A stretch of DNA of 59,225 nt from Mesobacillus zeae (GTDB lineage Bacteria; Bacillota; Bacilli; Bacillales; Cytobacillaceae), in assembly GCF_003570705.1 (NCBI RefSeq), contig NZ_QWVT01000040.1, forward strand, positions 1 to 59,225. The letters run 5' to 3'. The position numbers and the translations under genes are program-made. This document shows, piece after piece, positions 15,555-23,577 of this stretch. Numbering within the stretch: the first letter of the stretch is position 1; the number at the start of each line of letters is the position of its first letter. The notes below the pieces were generated by a model. That model did no database searches. It saw nothing but the letters and a program-made list of their open reading frames with translations, and was not told the DNA's origin.

Positions 15555-16874
15555 CTACAAGAATAAAAATCCCAAAGATATAATAAAGCCGCTTACAATC
15601 AGAGCCAATACACAGTAACCCATGATGTCCCGGGCCTTCAGGCCGGCAATGGCGAGAGCGGGAAGCGCCCAAAATGGCTGGATGAGGTTGGTCCACGCAT
15701 CTCCCCAAGCAACAGCCATCGCCGCTTTCGGAAAGGGTACATCCATGGCTTTTGCCGCTTCAAGTACAACTGGCGCCTGGACTGCCCACTGCCCGCCGCC
15801 AGAAGGGACAAAAAAGTTGATGATTCCTGCCGAGATAAAGGTCAAGAATGGAAATGTTTGTACATTTGAAATAGAAACGAACCATTCGGATATAACCGCA
15901 GCAAGCCCTGAAGCGGTCATCATTCCCATAATACCAGCATAAAACGGGAACTGGATGATAATCCCGCTTGCTCCTTGTACCGCATTTTGTACAGCTGCGA
16001 GGAAATTTTTTGGTGTCGCATGGAACAGGATCCCAAGGAAAAGGAACAGGAAGTTGACGATATCAAGGTTCAGCAAAAAACCATTTTTGGTAAAATAATA
16101 AAATAAGAATGCTAAACCAAGTACACCAATTACCAGGGAAACAAGTTTGCTGTTTTCGAGCCGCTCAGCTGGCGTTAGGCTCCCCGCTTCCAGAGCGGCT
16201 GCCTGTACTTTATCCTCCAAAAGGAGCGGATCGACCGTGAATTCTTCCCCTTCAGGCGGCATCATTAAACGGTTGACAAGCGGCAGGACAATAACAAGCG
16301 CTGCGACAATTGCCATGTTGAAGGTTGAAAAAATCGTTTCACTCGTAGGAATGACTCCAATGATATTTTCAGAGAAATGGCCTTTCGTTGCGATTGTAAG
16401 CGGAATCGAGCCCGAAATGCCGCCATGCCAAACAACAAATCCAGTGTAGGCGCTGGCAATCAGAAGCCTGTAGTCGGTATTTTTCACTTTTTTTGCCAGC
16501 TCTTTCGCATACAATGCGCCGATAACAAGCCCAAATCCCCAGTTAATCAAGCTCGCAATCAGTGAAACGAATGTCACGTAGACAATTGCCTGACCTGGCG
16601 ATTTAGCCAGGGATGCAAGAAATCCTAACCCTTTCTTAAATAGCGCTGAGCTTGCCAGAACATGGCCCGTAACTAGTACCAGTATCATTTGCATTGTAAA
16701 TGACAGCAAACTCCAAAACCCGGTCCCCCAATCCTGAACCATTCCGTAAGGGCTGTTATTGGTCAAAATGACACCAAGGCCAAGGACAACAAGTGTAAGC
16801 AAAATGACAAAGATAAACGGATCAGGCAAGCAACGTTGCATAATCCTGTTAAAAAAAGAAACAATCGTCTTCAA
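15555..16874 (-). CDS. short-chain fatty acid transporter, AtoE family
   Basis: A 439-residue integral membrane protein with many hydrophobic helices. Motifs such as RCLPDPFIFVILLT, SLINWGFGLVIGAL, VWHGGISGSIPLTIAT and NFFVPSGGGQWAVQAPV are those of the AtoE family (short-chain fatty acid permeases that take up butyrate or acetoacetate). It stands alone rather than with atoDAB-type genes, so the exact substrate is not set. The ATG is preceded by AGGAGGAAATGTATTG-like sequence with a good ribosome site. Confidence 0.9.
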   Translation of the reverse strand: MKTIVSFFNRIMQRCLPDPFIFVILLTLVVLGLGVILTNNSPYGMVQDWGTGFWSLLSFTMQMILVLVTGHVLASSALFKKGLGFLASLAKSPGQAIVYVTFVSLIASLINWGFGLVIGALYAKELAKKVKNTDYRLLIASAYTGFVVWHGGISGSIPLTIATKGHFSENIIGVIPTSETIFSTFNMAIVAALVIVLPLVNRLMMPPEGEEFTVDPLLLEDKVQAAALEAGSLTPAERLENSKLVSLVIGVLGLAFLFYYFTKNGFLLNLDIVNFLFLFLGILFHATPKNFLAAVQNAVQGASGIIIQFPFYAGIMGMMTASGLAAVISEWFVSISNVQTFPFLTFISAGIINFFVPSGGGQWAVQAPVVLEAAKAMDVPFPKAAMAVAWGDAWTNLIQPFWALPALAIAGLKARDIMGYCVLALIVSGFIISLGFLFL

Positions 16875-17056
16875 TACATTTCCTCCTTGTTTGTAGTGAA
16901 AAGCTATTGTCTATCATTTCAACAATATTCAGTATTTTCTTTTTATAAGACTGAAATTCCTTTTTTAAACATGAAAAGAGGGAAATCTGTACAGCTTACC
17001 GAAATTATTTAATCTGCTTCAAATGTCGATACTGCACTATTTAGGGGGAATGAAAT

Positions 17057-17578
17057 TTGAAATTCACTATTCGCGCTGTTGAACCGAAAGACGCACGGGA
17101 CCTTCATCGAATTTATACACAGGAAGAGGTCTTGCCTTACATGGGATTTATCCCGAGCATGAGGCTCGACTCGGTTGAAAACCGCCTGCGGAGTCTTGAT
17201 GAGAACCAGCATGAATTTGTGGCAGTAACGGAAGATAAAGTCATTGGGTTTCTTGGCCTTACCGTTGGAAAAAGACGAAAGGCCCATTCCGGAAGCTTGT
17301 ACATTGGGGTAGATAGCGGCTACCATGGCCAGGGTGTTGGACAGGCTCTCTTAACAAAAGTGATTGACCTTGCCGATAATTGGCTGATGCTTGAACGCCT
17401 TGAACTGGGTGTGCTTGCCACAAATCCACGGGCTAAAGCTCTATATGAAAGGTGCGGATTTAAAGCTGAAGGGAAAATGTCTGCGAGCATAGTTTCAAAC
17501 GGAGAGTACGTTGATGAATTCATGATGGCCAGGCTTCACCCAAATGGCCTGAACAATAAACAAATCCGGAGCAAATAA
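17057..17578 (+). CDS. GNAT-family N-acetyltransferase
   Basis: A 173-residue acetyl-CoA-dependent acetyltransferase. The core runs from FTIRAVEPKDARDLHRIY to the acetyl-CoA loop DSGYHGQGVGQALLTKVIDLA and the LGVLATNPRAKALYERCGFKAEG segment. The start is TTG at 17057 behind AGGGGG (seven bases); an ATG at 17049 is out of frame. The Substrate is not predictable; this branch includes YhhY-like and ribosomal-protein acetyltransferases. Confidence 0.85.
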   Translation: MKFTIRAVEPKDARDLHRIYTQEEVLPYMGFIPSMRLDSVENRLRSLDENQHEFVAVTEDKVIGFLGLTVGKRRKAHSGSLYIGVDSGYHGQGVGQALLTKVIDLADNWLMLERLELGVLATNPRAKALYERCGFKAEGKMSASIVSNGEYVDEFMMARLHPNGLNNKQIRSK

Positions 17579-17772
17579 GGACTGGGTACGCTGTACATTA
17601 ACCCATAGAGTTATAGTTTGGTAATTTTCGAATAAATCGGGAGCTCGCAATTGTGTAGGCAGCCGGTTTATTCTCACTTTACATGCTTCTTTTCATTTAT
17701 AAGATGTATCCTCTTAATCAATTGTCAATCAGGTAATTAAGTAAATGCGAAGTTAAAAAAGGGGGTTATATC

Positions 17773-18555
17773 GTGATTTGTGATTGGAGTTCTTGCTCAT
17801 CAGAAATAAAAGACTTTATGTTTTACTTGTTGGATGGAACTAAAGAAATGATCAGTGAAAAATTCATTGGATTTTATATTCACGGTTCTTTGGCTATGGG
17901 AGGATTTAATCCTAAAAGTAGTGATATAGATGTGTTAGTAGTTACTAACAGTTTGCTAGCTATTAATATCAAAGTAGAATTAGCACAGTTTTTTTTGATA
18001 AATTCAAATAACCCATTTCCTGTGGAGATCAGTTTCATGAACGGAGAACAGTTGGAGGATTGGAAGCATCCGTCTCTATTTGATTTTCATTATAGTGAAA
18101 ATTGGAGGGAACGTTATGAAAAGGATTTATCAAACGGTACATCTCTATATATAAATGACAAACAGATTCAAGACGCTGATCTAGCGGCACATATTACGAT
18201 CACAAAGCATCGAGGGATATGTTTAGAAGGAAGTCCAATAAATAATGTATTTCCTTCAATCCCACGTTCGGATTATATAACGTCTATTATGTGTGATTTT
18301 GAAGATTGTTTGGAAGATATTGAGCGGAATCCTATTTATTGTACATTGAACTTAATTAGAGTCTATTGGTATCTTAAAGAAGGTATAATCTCATCTAAAC
18401 AAGAAGCTGGTAATTGGGGGTTATCATCTCTTCCAAAAGACTTGAACTCAACTATTCAAAAAGTGATAAGTGGATATGACTCCATTGATTTTGACAAAAA
18501 GGAATTGCAGAAATTTAAAGATTATATATATAGAAACGTGCAAATGTTATTGTAG
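17773..18555 (+). CDS. aminoglycoside nucleotidyltransferase-like protein (AadA/DUF4111 type)
   Basis: A 260-residue nucleotidyltransferase. The catalytic motif GSLAMGGFNPKSSDIDVLVV near residue 38 has the Gly-Ser and DxD pattern of polymerase-beta-like transferases, and the C-terminal DUF4111-type domain (LNLIRVYWYLKEG, KQEAGNWGLSSLP) matches streptomycin/spectinomycin adenylyltransferases of the AadA group. Activity on aminoglycosides is family inference. The start is GTG at 17773 behind GGGGG. The gene is visibly more AT-rich than its neighbours and stands alone, which suggests acquisition by transfer. Confidence 0.78.
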   Translation: MICDWSSCSSEIKDFMFYLLDGTKEMISEKFIGFYIHGSLAMGGFNPKSSDIDVLVVTNSLLAINIKVELAQFFLINSNNPFPVEISFMNGEQLEDWKHPSLFDFHYSENWRERYEKDLSNGTSLYINDKQIQDADLAAHITITKHRGICLEGSPINNVFPSIPRSDYITSIMCDFEDCLEDIERNPIYCTLNLIRVYWYLKEGIISSKQEAGNWGLSSLPKDLNSTIQKVISGYDSIDFDKKELQKFKDYIYRNVQMLL

Positions 18556-18628
18556 GTATATTGTTTTTTTTACTAAGAACCCAATAAGCGGACCTCCCAA
18601 GCCCTTTATTTCTCACTAAGCATTGCCT

Positions 18629-19369
18629 TTATCTGTTAACCCCTTCGACTAGCCTGCCAAAGTCTTCAAGACTGGTCGAGTATTTGACATAAAGCCGTGG
18701 GAGATAGTACTTTTCATCTTTGGCACCTTTCGGAATGTAAGCGCTCGGAGTAGTGGTGAGACCAAACTTGTAATACTTTTTTGTTTCATTCACAACCTTT
18801 TTGTTAAAGGTTCCATAAGGATAGCTCAATGCAATGACCGGCTTTCCAGTAATATTTTGTATTACTTCTTTACTTTCTTTCAGTTCATGCTGGAAATTTT
18901 TTTCTTTCGTCAAATCAGTATGTGTTGCAGTATGAGACTGAATCGAAAAATAGCCGGAATCGCCCAACCTCTTCAATTCCTCTCGCGACAGTCTGTTCTG
19001 CCTCCCAATAAAATCAGAAATGACAAACAAGGTCGCAGCCGGACGAAAACGACTGTCAGAGATCTTCTGAAAGATTCGATAGACGTTCAGATTGTTTTTA
19101 TATCCATCGTCGAAAGTGATAAAGATGGGTTTCTCAACCCTGCCTAACTCGTTCCACTGCTCAAATGTAAGCAAAGTAAATCCTTTCTCTTTTAAATACC
19201 CCATTTGTTTTTCGAAATTGGCGGGTGTCACGAACAGCTCTTTACTGCCAACATTGTTATATTCCGCAATGGAATGGTAGATCAGTATTGGGATCTTTTT
19301 TTCTGCCAAAGCAAGCGATGGAAATGAAATTGCCAGCAATATAGTAAACAGAATAAAAAACTTTCTCAC
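18629..19369 (-). CDS. secreted polysaccharide deacetylase
   Basis: A 246-residue carbohydrate esterase family 4 (NodB fold) protein. A cleavable signal peptide (VRKFFILFTILLAISFPSLA) is followed by the NodB domain: motif 1 TFDDGYKNN with the metal and catalytic aspartates, motif 2 SHTATH with metal histidines, and a later YPYGTF. It would remove acetyl groups from cell-wall or extracellular glycans. GTG at 19369 behind GGGGGAG is chosen; the frame extends 43 codons further without a signal peptide at its start. Confidence 0.88.
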   Translation of the reverse strand: MRKFFILFTILLAISFPSLALAEKKIPILIYHSIAEYNNVGSKELFVTPANFEKQMGYLKEKGFTLLTFEQWNELGRVEKPIFITFDDGYKNNLNVYRIFQKISDSRFRPAATLFVISDFIGRQNRLSREELKRLGDSGYFSIQSHTATHTDLTKEKNFQHELKESKEVIQNITGKPVIALSYPYGTFNKKVVNETKKYYKFGLTTTPSAYIPKGAKDEKYYLPRLYVKYSTSLEDFGRLVEGVNR

Positions 19370-19449
19370 AGGTACTCCCCCTTTATGGACTTTCTTGGAG
19401 TTTCCCCATTCGATATTGAAATTATCCCTTGGCAGGCGAGAAATATGTA

Positions 19450-19635
19450 TCAAAATTTCCTGGGTTTTTCTACGCTGACAGACGACACTTCCCCACAATG
19501 ACCACAGAAGGTAACAATCATCGGAGATCCACTGCTGAAGAATGAATTGATTGGCATCAAGTTAACATATCCATTGCCTAGCTTTCCTTTTTTAAATTCT
19601 GTATAACCACATTTTTTACATGCTTCTGCTTCCAA
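19450..19635 (-). CDS. small zinc-ribbon protein
   Basis: A 61-residue protein with two CxxC knuckles (CKKCGY near the N-terminus and CGHCGE near residue 45) that should bind one zinc ion. The start is TTG at 19635 with AGGAGG seven bases upstream. It overlaps the 3' end of the readthrough frame of the preceding gene by 20 bases. The function is unknown; similar proteins are common small zinc ribbons in Bacillaceae. Confidence 0.75.
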   Translation of the reverse strand: MEAEACKKCGYTEFKKGKLGNGYVNLMPINSFFSSGSPMIVTFCGHCGEVSSVSVEKPRKF

Positions 19636-20140
19636 CTTCTCTCCTCCTGTCTATACCTCTATTATGCAATTTCCCTTTCCTTACAATAAAAATCCTCTTC
19701 GGCGTTCGAAAGGAACAAAGAAGAGGATTTTGTCGTTCTGCTATTGGATCATCTTTTGCCTGTTCGAGTACAAGACGTACCTCCCATGTATTTTCAAGCT
19801 TCAAGCGGATGATTTTCTCTTCGACGGAAAGGGAGTCGATGCTGATTTTCCCCCACCCCGCAACCTGGTAAGTCCGGGGGAGATCCCTTATGATTTCTTC
19901 GATCTGTTCCTTTGAGTAGATGTCCTCGCCGACAATCTTTCCAGTCCAGAATCCCGCTGTCTGCATGACAACTTTAATTTCATCAGAGCCTGTCAGTTCT
20001 TCAAGCGTTTCAAAAATACTTTTTAACGTGGTCTCTACCCAGAATAATGTGGCATGAGCACCCTCGTAATTCAGCTCCCCTGTATCCAGATTCCAGCTGA
20101 ATACTGTCCCGCTAATTTTTTTATGAATCAAGTCATCCAT
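19616..20140 (-). CDS. V4R-like domain protein that runs through a hairpin at its 3' end
   Basis: About 174 residues. The core (WNLDTGELNYEGAHATLFW, MQTAGFWTGKIVGEDIYSKE, VAGWGKISIDSLS) resembles a small-molecule-binding V4R-type domain, but the match is weak. The final 45 residues look unnatural (basic, low complexity). They are encoded across a terminator-like hairpin at 19690-19734 and into the ribosome site of the zinc-ribbon gene, so the original stop has probably been lost by mutation or frameshift. The start at 20140 (MDDLIHKK) has GAGG ten bases upstream; a frame to 20188 is also open. Confidence 0.5.
   Translation of the reverse strand: MDDLIHKKISGTVFSWNLDTGELNYEGAHATLFWVETTLKSIFETLEELTGSDEIKVVMQTAGFWTGKIVGEDIYSKEQIEEIIRDLPRTYQVAGWGKISIDSLSVEEKIIRLKLENTWEVRLVLEQAKDDPIAERQNPLLCSFRTPKRIFIVRKGKLHNRGIDRRREVGSRSM
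19687..19734 (-). terminator. terminator-like hairpin inside the reading frame
   Basis: On the minus strand AATCCTCTTC pairs with GAAGAGGATT, followed by TTTATTG. It lies within the 3' part of the V4R-like frame, which indicates that the natural gene end was just upstream. Confidence 0.6.
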
Positions 20141-20414
20141 CGATGTCAATCCTCTTCTCGTATTAAAAAAACACTTAAGCACTGTCACTTCTGATCAATA
20201 ACTTAAAATCAGTTTCTATACTTAACAGATTTTCACAAATCGTTTCACTAATTCCCTTCTATAGCATACATGCTAAATTATTTTTCAAAAAGGATTTTGA
20301 GTTTCTGTTTTAACAAATTTCTGTTTTTTAGAAATACGAAGGCTCATATTTTTATATAAGAAACTAATTATGTTACATTAAAGTAGTGTTAATAGAAGAA
20401 AAGGGGATGTTTTT

Positions 20415-20765
20415 ATGACGAACCATCAAGACCAAAACAGTCTTCCGCCAAAAACATGTACAATTGAGCGTCTTGTTACAGTACCGGAGGATGTCGAAAA
20501 GGTGATTGAAGGAAAAAAAACCGCTACACGCCGTAATGGACGTTATGCTGATGTGGGAGAAATCATGGAGCTCAAGGATAAAAAGTTCCGTGTGGATAAA
20601 GTATATTCACAAGCACTTGGAGAACTGACAGATGAACACGCCCGAACAGAGGGCTTTGAATCAGTTGAGGACTATAAACAATCCATTCTTTCCTACCACC
20701 CAGGCATGCCTTGGCTGCCGCAAATGAGAGTCTGGGTTCATGAATTCAGCCCTGTAAACGAGTAG
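20415..20765 (+). CDS. ASCH-domain protein
   Basis: A 116-residue protein with the ASCH (PUA-like) fold: IEGKKTATRRNG carries the conserved basic loop expected to bind RNA or a nucleotide-like ligand, and LTDEHARTEGFESVEDYKQ follows. Its relatives include YqfB-type amidohydrolases acting on acetylcytidine, but here the function is unknown. AAAGGGGATG precedes the ATG. The gene starts about 230 bases after the divergent V4R-like gene. Confidence 0.85.
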   Translation: MTNHQDQNSLPPKTCTIERLVTVPEDVEKVIEGKKTATRRNGRYADVGEIMELKDKKFRVDKVYSQALGELTDEHARTEGFESVEDYKQSILSYHPGMPWLPQMRVWVHEFSPVNE

Positions 20766-20775
20766 TTTCTATATA

Positions 20776-21216
20776 ATGAACGTTTTGTACCAACTGCTTG
20801 TGTATATTCATGTAGTAAGTGTCATTGTCTCCATCGGGCCCTTTTTTATCCTGCTGAACATTGCCGGCAGGCTCCGTTCTGCCGGGCCTGATGAGACTGA
20901 AGCCTTCCTCGGAATCTTTCGATTTGCCGTCCGTCTTACCAAACATGCCGGGCACGTGCTTGTTGGCACAGGTGTGCTCCTTATTTATCTCGGCCCATGG
21001 TCATGGCAGACACCGTGGATTGCGATGACGCTCTTTATTATGTTCGCATCAATTTTTTTCCTGGCCAGCGCTTTTTCACCCAAACTAAAAAAATTCAGTG
21101 ATCCCTATCAGGACAAAAACAAACTGATCAGTAAGCTGACACGCTCAACCTGGATATATATAGCCCTTTTGGTTGCCATGCTATGGTTTATGGTGGTCAA
21201 GCCTGGGCTTTGGTAA
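20776..21216 (+). CDS. DUF2269-like membrane protein
   Basis: A 146-residue protein with four hydrophobic helices (VYIHVVSVIVSIGPFFILL, AGHVLVGTGVLLIYL, WIAMTLFIMFASIFFLA, STWIYIALLVAMLWFMV). The helix-H start and GPFF pattern are like DUF2269. The ATG lies ten bases after the stop of the ASCH gene with only a weak ribosome site, so it may be translated by coupling. The function is unknown. Confidence 0.75.
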   Translation: MNVLYQLLVYIHVVSVIVSIGPFFILLNIAGRLRSAGPDETEAFLGIFRFAVRLTKHAGHVLVGTGVLLIYLGPWSWQTPWIAMTLFIMFASIFFLASAFSPKLKKFSDPYQDKNKLISKLTRSTWIYIALLVAMLWFMVVKPGLW

Positions 21217-21243
21217 AAAAAGATAAGAAGACTGAAAAAAACG

Positions 21244-21281
21244 AACACCTTGTCATGTTACAATTGACGGGTGTTTTTTAT
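21244..21281 (+). terminator. terminator after the DUF2269-like gene
   Basis: AACACC (21244-21249) pairs with GGTGTT (21270-21275), extended inward by GTCA/TGAC, followed by a T run. Confidence 0.65.
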
Positions 21282-21322
21282 TTGGAAAAACTTAAAGAAA
21301 CCTAACTAAAAGGATGACCACA

Positions 21323-22222
21323 ATGGAATTTAGACAACTGCGTTTTTTTGCCGAAGCGGCTAAGCAAAAAAGCATTACAAAAGCATCTGAAGTGCTTCAT
21401 ATATCTCAGCCTGCCTTGAGCAAAGCCATTAAAGGACTGGAAGAAGAGCTTGGGACGACTTTGCTGATCCGTACCAATAAGACGAGCGAATTGACAGATG
21501 CAGGCGAGGTTGTGCTTGATTATGCCCTCAGAATGGGTGTCCTCCTCGAGGAAATGACCACCACTCTGAACGATTTGTCAGAATTGAAAAGAGGTGAGGT
21601 CCATATCGGTCTTCCTCCGTTTATCGGTAGCCTTCTGTTTCCCAAGGTGATGGCCAAATTCCATCACCATTATCCCAACATCAAACTGAATATTGCTGAA
21701 TATGGCGGAGCAAGGGTGGTGAAAAGTGTCGAGGAAGGTGAAATGGAGCTTGGCGTCGCCGTTCTCCCGCTTGATGATAAGCAATTTCGAATTTATCCAA
21801 TACTTGAGGAAGAAATGCAGCTTGTTGTTCATGAGGATCATCCCCTTGGCAAAAAACAGTCTATTGATATGAGTGACCTGGCAGATGAAGAATTCATTTT
21901 TTATAATGAGGAATTTGCCCTTTACAAGATTTTACGTGAATACTTTATTTCAGCAGGTTTTGAGCCAAAAATTTTATTCCAAAGTTCACAATGGGATTTA
22001 ATGTCCGAAATGGCTGCTGCCAACCTTGGAATAACGATTCTTCCCGCCTCCATCTGCCGGCGTGTACCAAATAAGGAACTGCGTTTTCTTGGACTCCGAC
22101 CACCAGTTATGTGGAGACTCGCTGTCATCACCAAAAAGGATCGATATCTTTCTCGGGCTGCCCGAACCTTGATTGACTTCATTCTCAGCAGTAAAGGCGC
22201 GTTGGGCCAGGAGGAACAATAG
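21323..22222 (+). CDS. cidR: LysR-family regulator, CidR-like
   Basis: About 299 residues. The winged helix-turn-helix is at the N-terminus (LRFFAEAAKQKSITKASEVL, QPALSKAIKGLEEELGTTL) and a LysR effector-binding domain follows (GEVHIGLPPFIGSLLFP, NLGITILPASI). It is directly upstream of cidA-cidB, as in the Bacillus subtilis ywbI-ywbH-ywbG arrangement. CidR-type regulators activate cidAB during overflow metabolism, responding to acetate or pyruvate; that role is inferred from context. The start at 21323 is chosen for AAAGG nine bases upstream; an in-frame ATG at 21314 overlaps the ribosome site. Confidence 0.85.
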   Translation: MEFRQLRFFAEAAKQKSITKASEVLHISQPALSKAIKGLEEELGTTLLIRTNKTSELTDAGEVVLDYALRMGVLLEEMTTTLNDLSELKRGEVHIGLPPFIGSLLFPKVMAKFHHHYPNIKLNIAEYGGARVVKSVEEGEMELGVAVLPLDDKQFRIYPILEEEMQLVVHEDHPLGKKQSIDMSDLADEEFIFYNEEFALYKILREYFISAGFEPKILFQSSQWDLMSEMAAANLGITILPASICRRVPNKELRFLGLRPPVMWRLAVITKKDRYLSRAARTLIDFILSSKGALGQEEQ

Positions 22223-22382
22223 GTGTGACAACGAGAAAGCCTCATTAGGTGCTGATTCCAAGGATCAAATGTACATTCTTACCATAACTATTTGTTATTT
22301 ACTTTATTCCCAATATGTATTTTACGAATGGCAAAATTAGGCGTAACATTGGTTTTGCACTAATTTTTATAGTTGGAAATAA

Positions 22383-22407
22383 AAGGAGTGCACTGCGCTC
22401 CTTTTTT
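22383..22407 (+). terminator. hairpin with T run in the cidA leader
   Basis: GGAGTGC pairs with GCGCTCC (one G-T pair) around a three-base loop and is followed by T6, only 20-30 bases upstream of the cidA start. It is either the terminator of the LysR gene, with the cidA promoter overlapping, or an attenuator in the cidAB leader. Confidence 0.6.
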
Positions 22408-22427
22408 CATTTAGAAAGGAAATGAAT

Positions 22428-22793
22428 ATGAAACTCGGAAAGATTATTTTACAAGTGCTATTCATCCATGTATTCCTGCTTGCAGGGATGGGGCTCAAGC
22501 ACATCATACCCCTCCCCATACCGGCTTCCATGTTTGGGCTTGCGGTTCTGTTTATCGCGCTTTGCCTGAACATCATCAAGCTTGAATGGGTTGAGAAAGG
22601 TGCGGCCTGGCTAATGGCTGAACTGCTTCTCTTTTTTATCCCCTCGGCTGTAGGCATCGTCAATTATGATGATATGCTAAGCCTGAAAGGATTTGAGATT
22701 CTAATTTTAATAGCTGTCAGCACAATCATTGTGATGGGAATGACGGCCCTTACTGCTGAAAAAATGTGTGGAAGGAGGAGGAACAGTCAATGA
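22428..22793 (+). CDS. cidA: CidA/LrgA holin-like protein
   Basis: A 121-residue protein with four membrane helices. The LrgA/CidA signature LPLPIPASMFGLAVLFI-like block is present (IPLPIPASMFGLAVL), then LLFFIPSAVGIVNY. CidA proteins act with CidB in murein hydrolase control, cell lysis and, by recent work on the family, metabolite (pyruvate) movement. Its stop TGA overlaps the ATG of cidB in ATGA, so the two are translationally coupled. Confidence 0.9.
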   Translation: MKLGKIILQVLFIHVFLLAGMGLKHIIPLPIPASMFGLAVLFIALCLNIIKLEWVEKGAAWLMAELLLFFIPSAVGIVNYDDMLSLKGFEILILIAVSTIIVMGMTALTAEKMCGRRRNSQ

Positions 22794-23491
22794 TGACATT
22801 TTTGATTACCATCATCACATATATCGTATACCGCCTGGCAAAGTTTTTGTACAGCCAGAGGCAGCTGCCATTTTTCCATCCCCTCCTGCTTGCTCCTGCA
22901 ATGTTGATTGGGATTATCTCCATTGTACATATTTCCGCATCTGAATATATTGGTGATGCAAAATGGCTTTCTCATATGCTTGCTCCTGCAACTGTAGCCT
23001 TTGCCGTCCCAATCTACAAGCACCGGCAGCTTGTATTGAAATACATATCAACAATTTTGGCTAGCATTACAGCAGGGTCATTGATCGCGATTTTTTCATC
23101 GTATGTCCTAGCAGAAGCAATCAACCTTAAATATGACTTTGTCACAAGTATTCTTCCGAGGTCCATCACAACGCCGATTGCCATAGAAGTATCTAAGGAA
23201 ACCGGAGGGCTACCGACACTGACAACTGTATTTGTCATCATGACGGGTGTGGTCGGCGGAATCGTCGGTCCAATGGTCATCAAATGGCTTTCCATTAAAA
23301 ACCCGATAGCTAAAGGCCTTGCGCTTGGCATGGGAGCGCATGGAGCAGGAACAAACAAAGCGATGGAATACGGAGAGCAGGAAGCCACCTTTTCATCGAT
23401 TGGTATGATCTTCGCGGCAGTCATCACCTTTGCAAGCGGAATCCTGCTCATCCCCTTGCTGATGCACCTAGGCCAGCTCTTTTCTCTGTAG
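22790..23491 (+). CDS. cidB: CidB/LrgB membrane protein
   Basis: A 233-residue protein with several membrane helices and the LrgB motifs VTSILPRSITTPIAIEVS, VVGGIVGPMVIKW and GMGAHGAGTNKAMEYGEQE. It is the partner of CidA. The ATGATG at 22790 lies behind GGAGGAGGAACAG; the longer frame from 22766 is not supported. Gene order regulator-cidA-cidB supports an overflow-metabolism role. Confidence 0.9.
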   Translation: MMTFLITIITYIVYRLAKFLYSQRQLPFFHPLLLAPAMLIGIISIVHISASEYIGDAKWLSHMLAPATVAFAVPIYKHRQLVLKYISTILASITAGSLIAIFSSYVLAEAINLKYDFVTSILPRSITTPIAIEVSKETGGLPTLTTVFVIMTGVVGGIVGPMVIKWLSIKNPIAKGLALGMGAHGAGTNKAMEYGEQEATFSSIGMIFAAVITFASGILLIPLLMHLGQLFSL

Positions 23492-23529
23492 CATTTGTGA
23501 ATCAGTAAACATGGCCAAAACTGGAATTG

Positions 23530-23577
23530 AACATAAAAAAAAATCAGGAAAGCGGCTATGCGATGCCGCCTTCCTGA
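23530..23577 (-). terminator. terminator of the MATE gene
   Basis: On the minus strand AATCAGGAA-GGCGGC pairs with GCCGC-TTTCCTGATT and runs into T9. The left arm overlaps the last codons of the gene. Confidence 0.8.
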
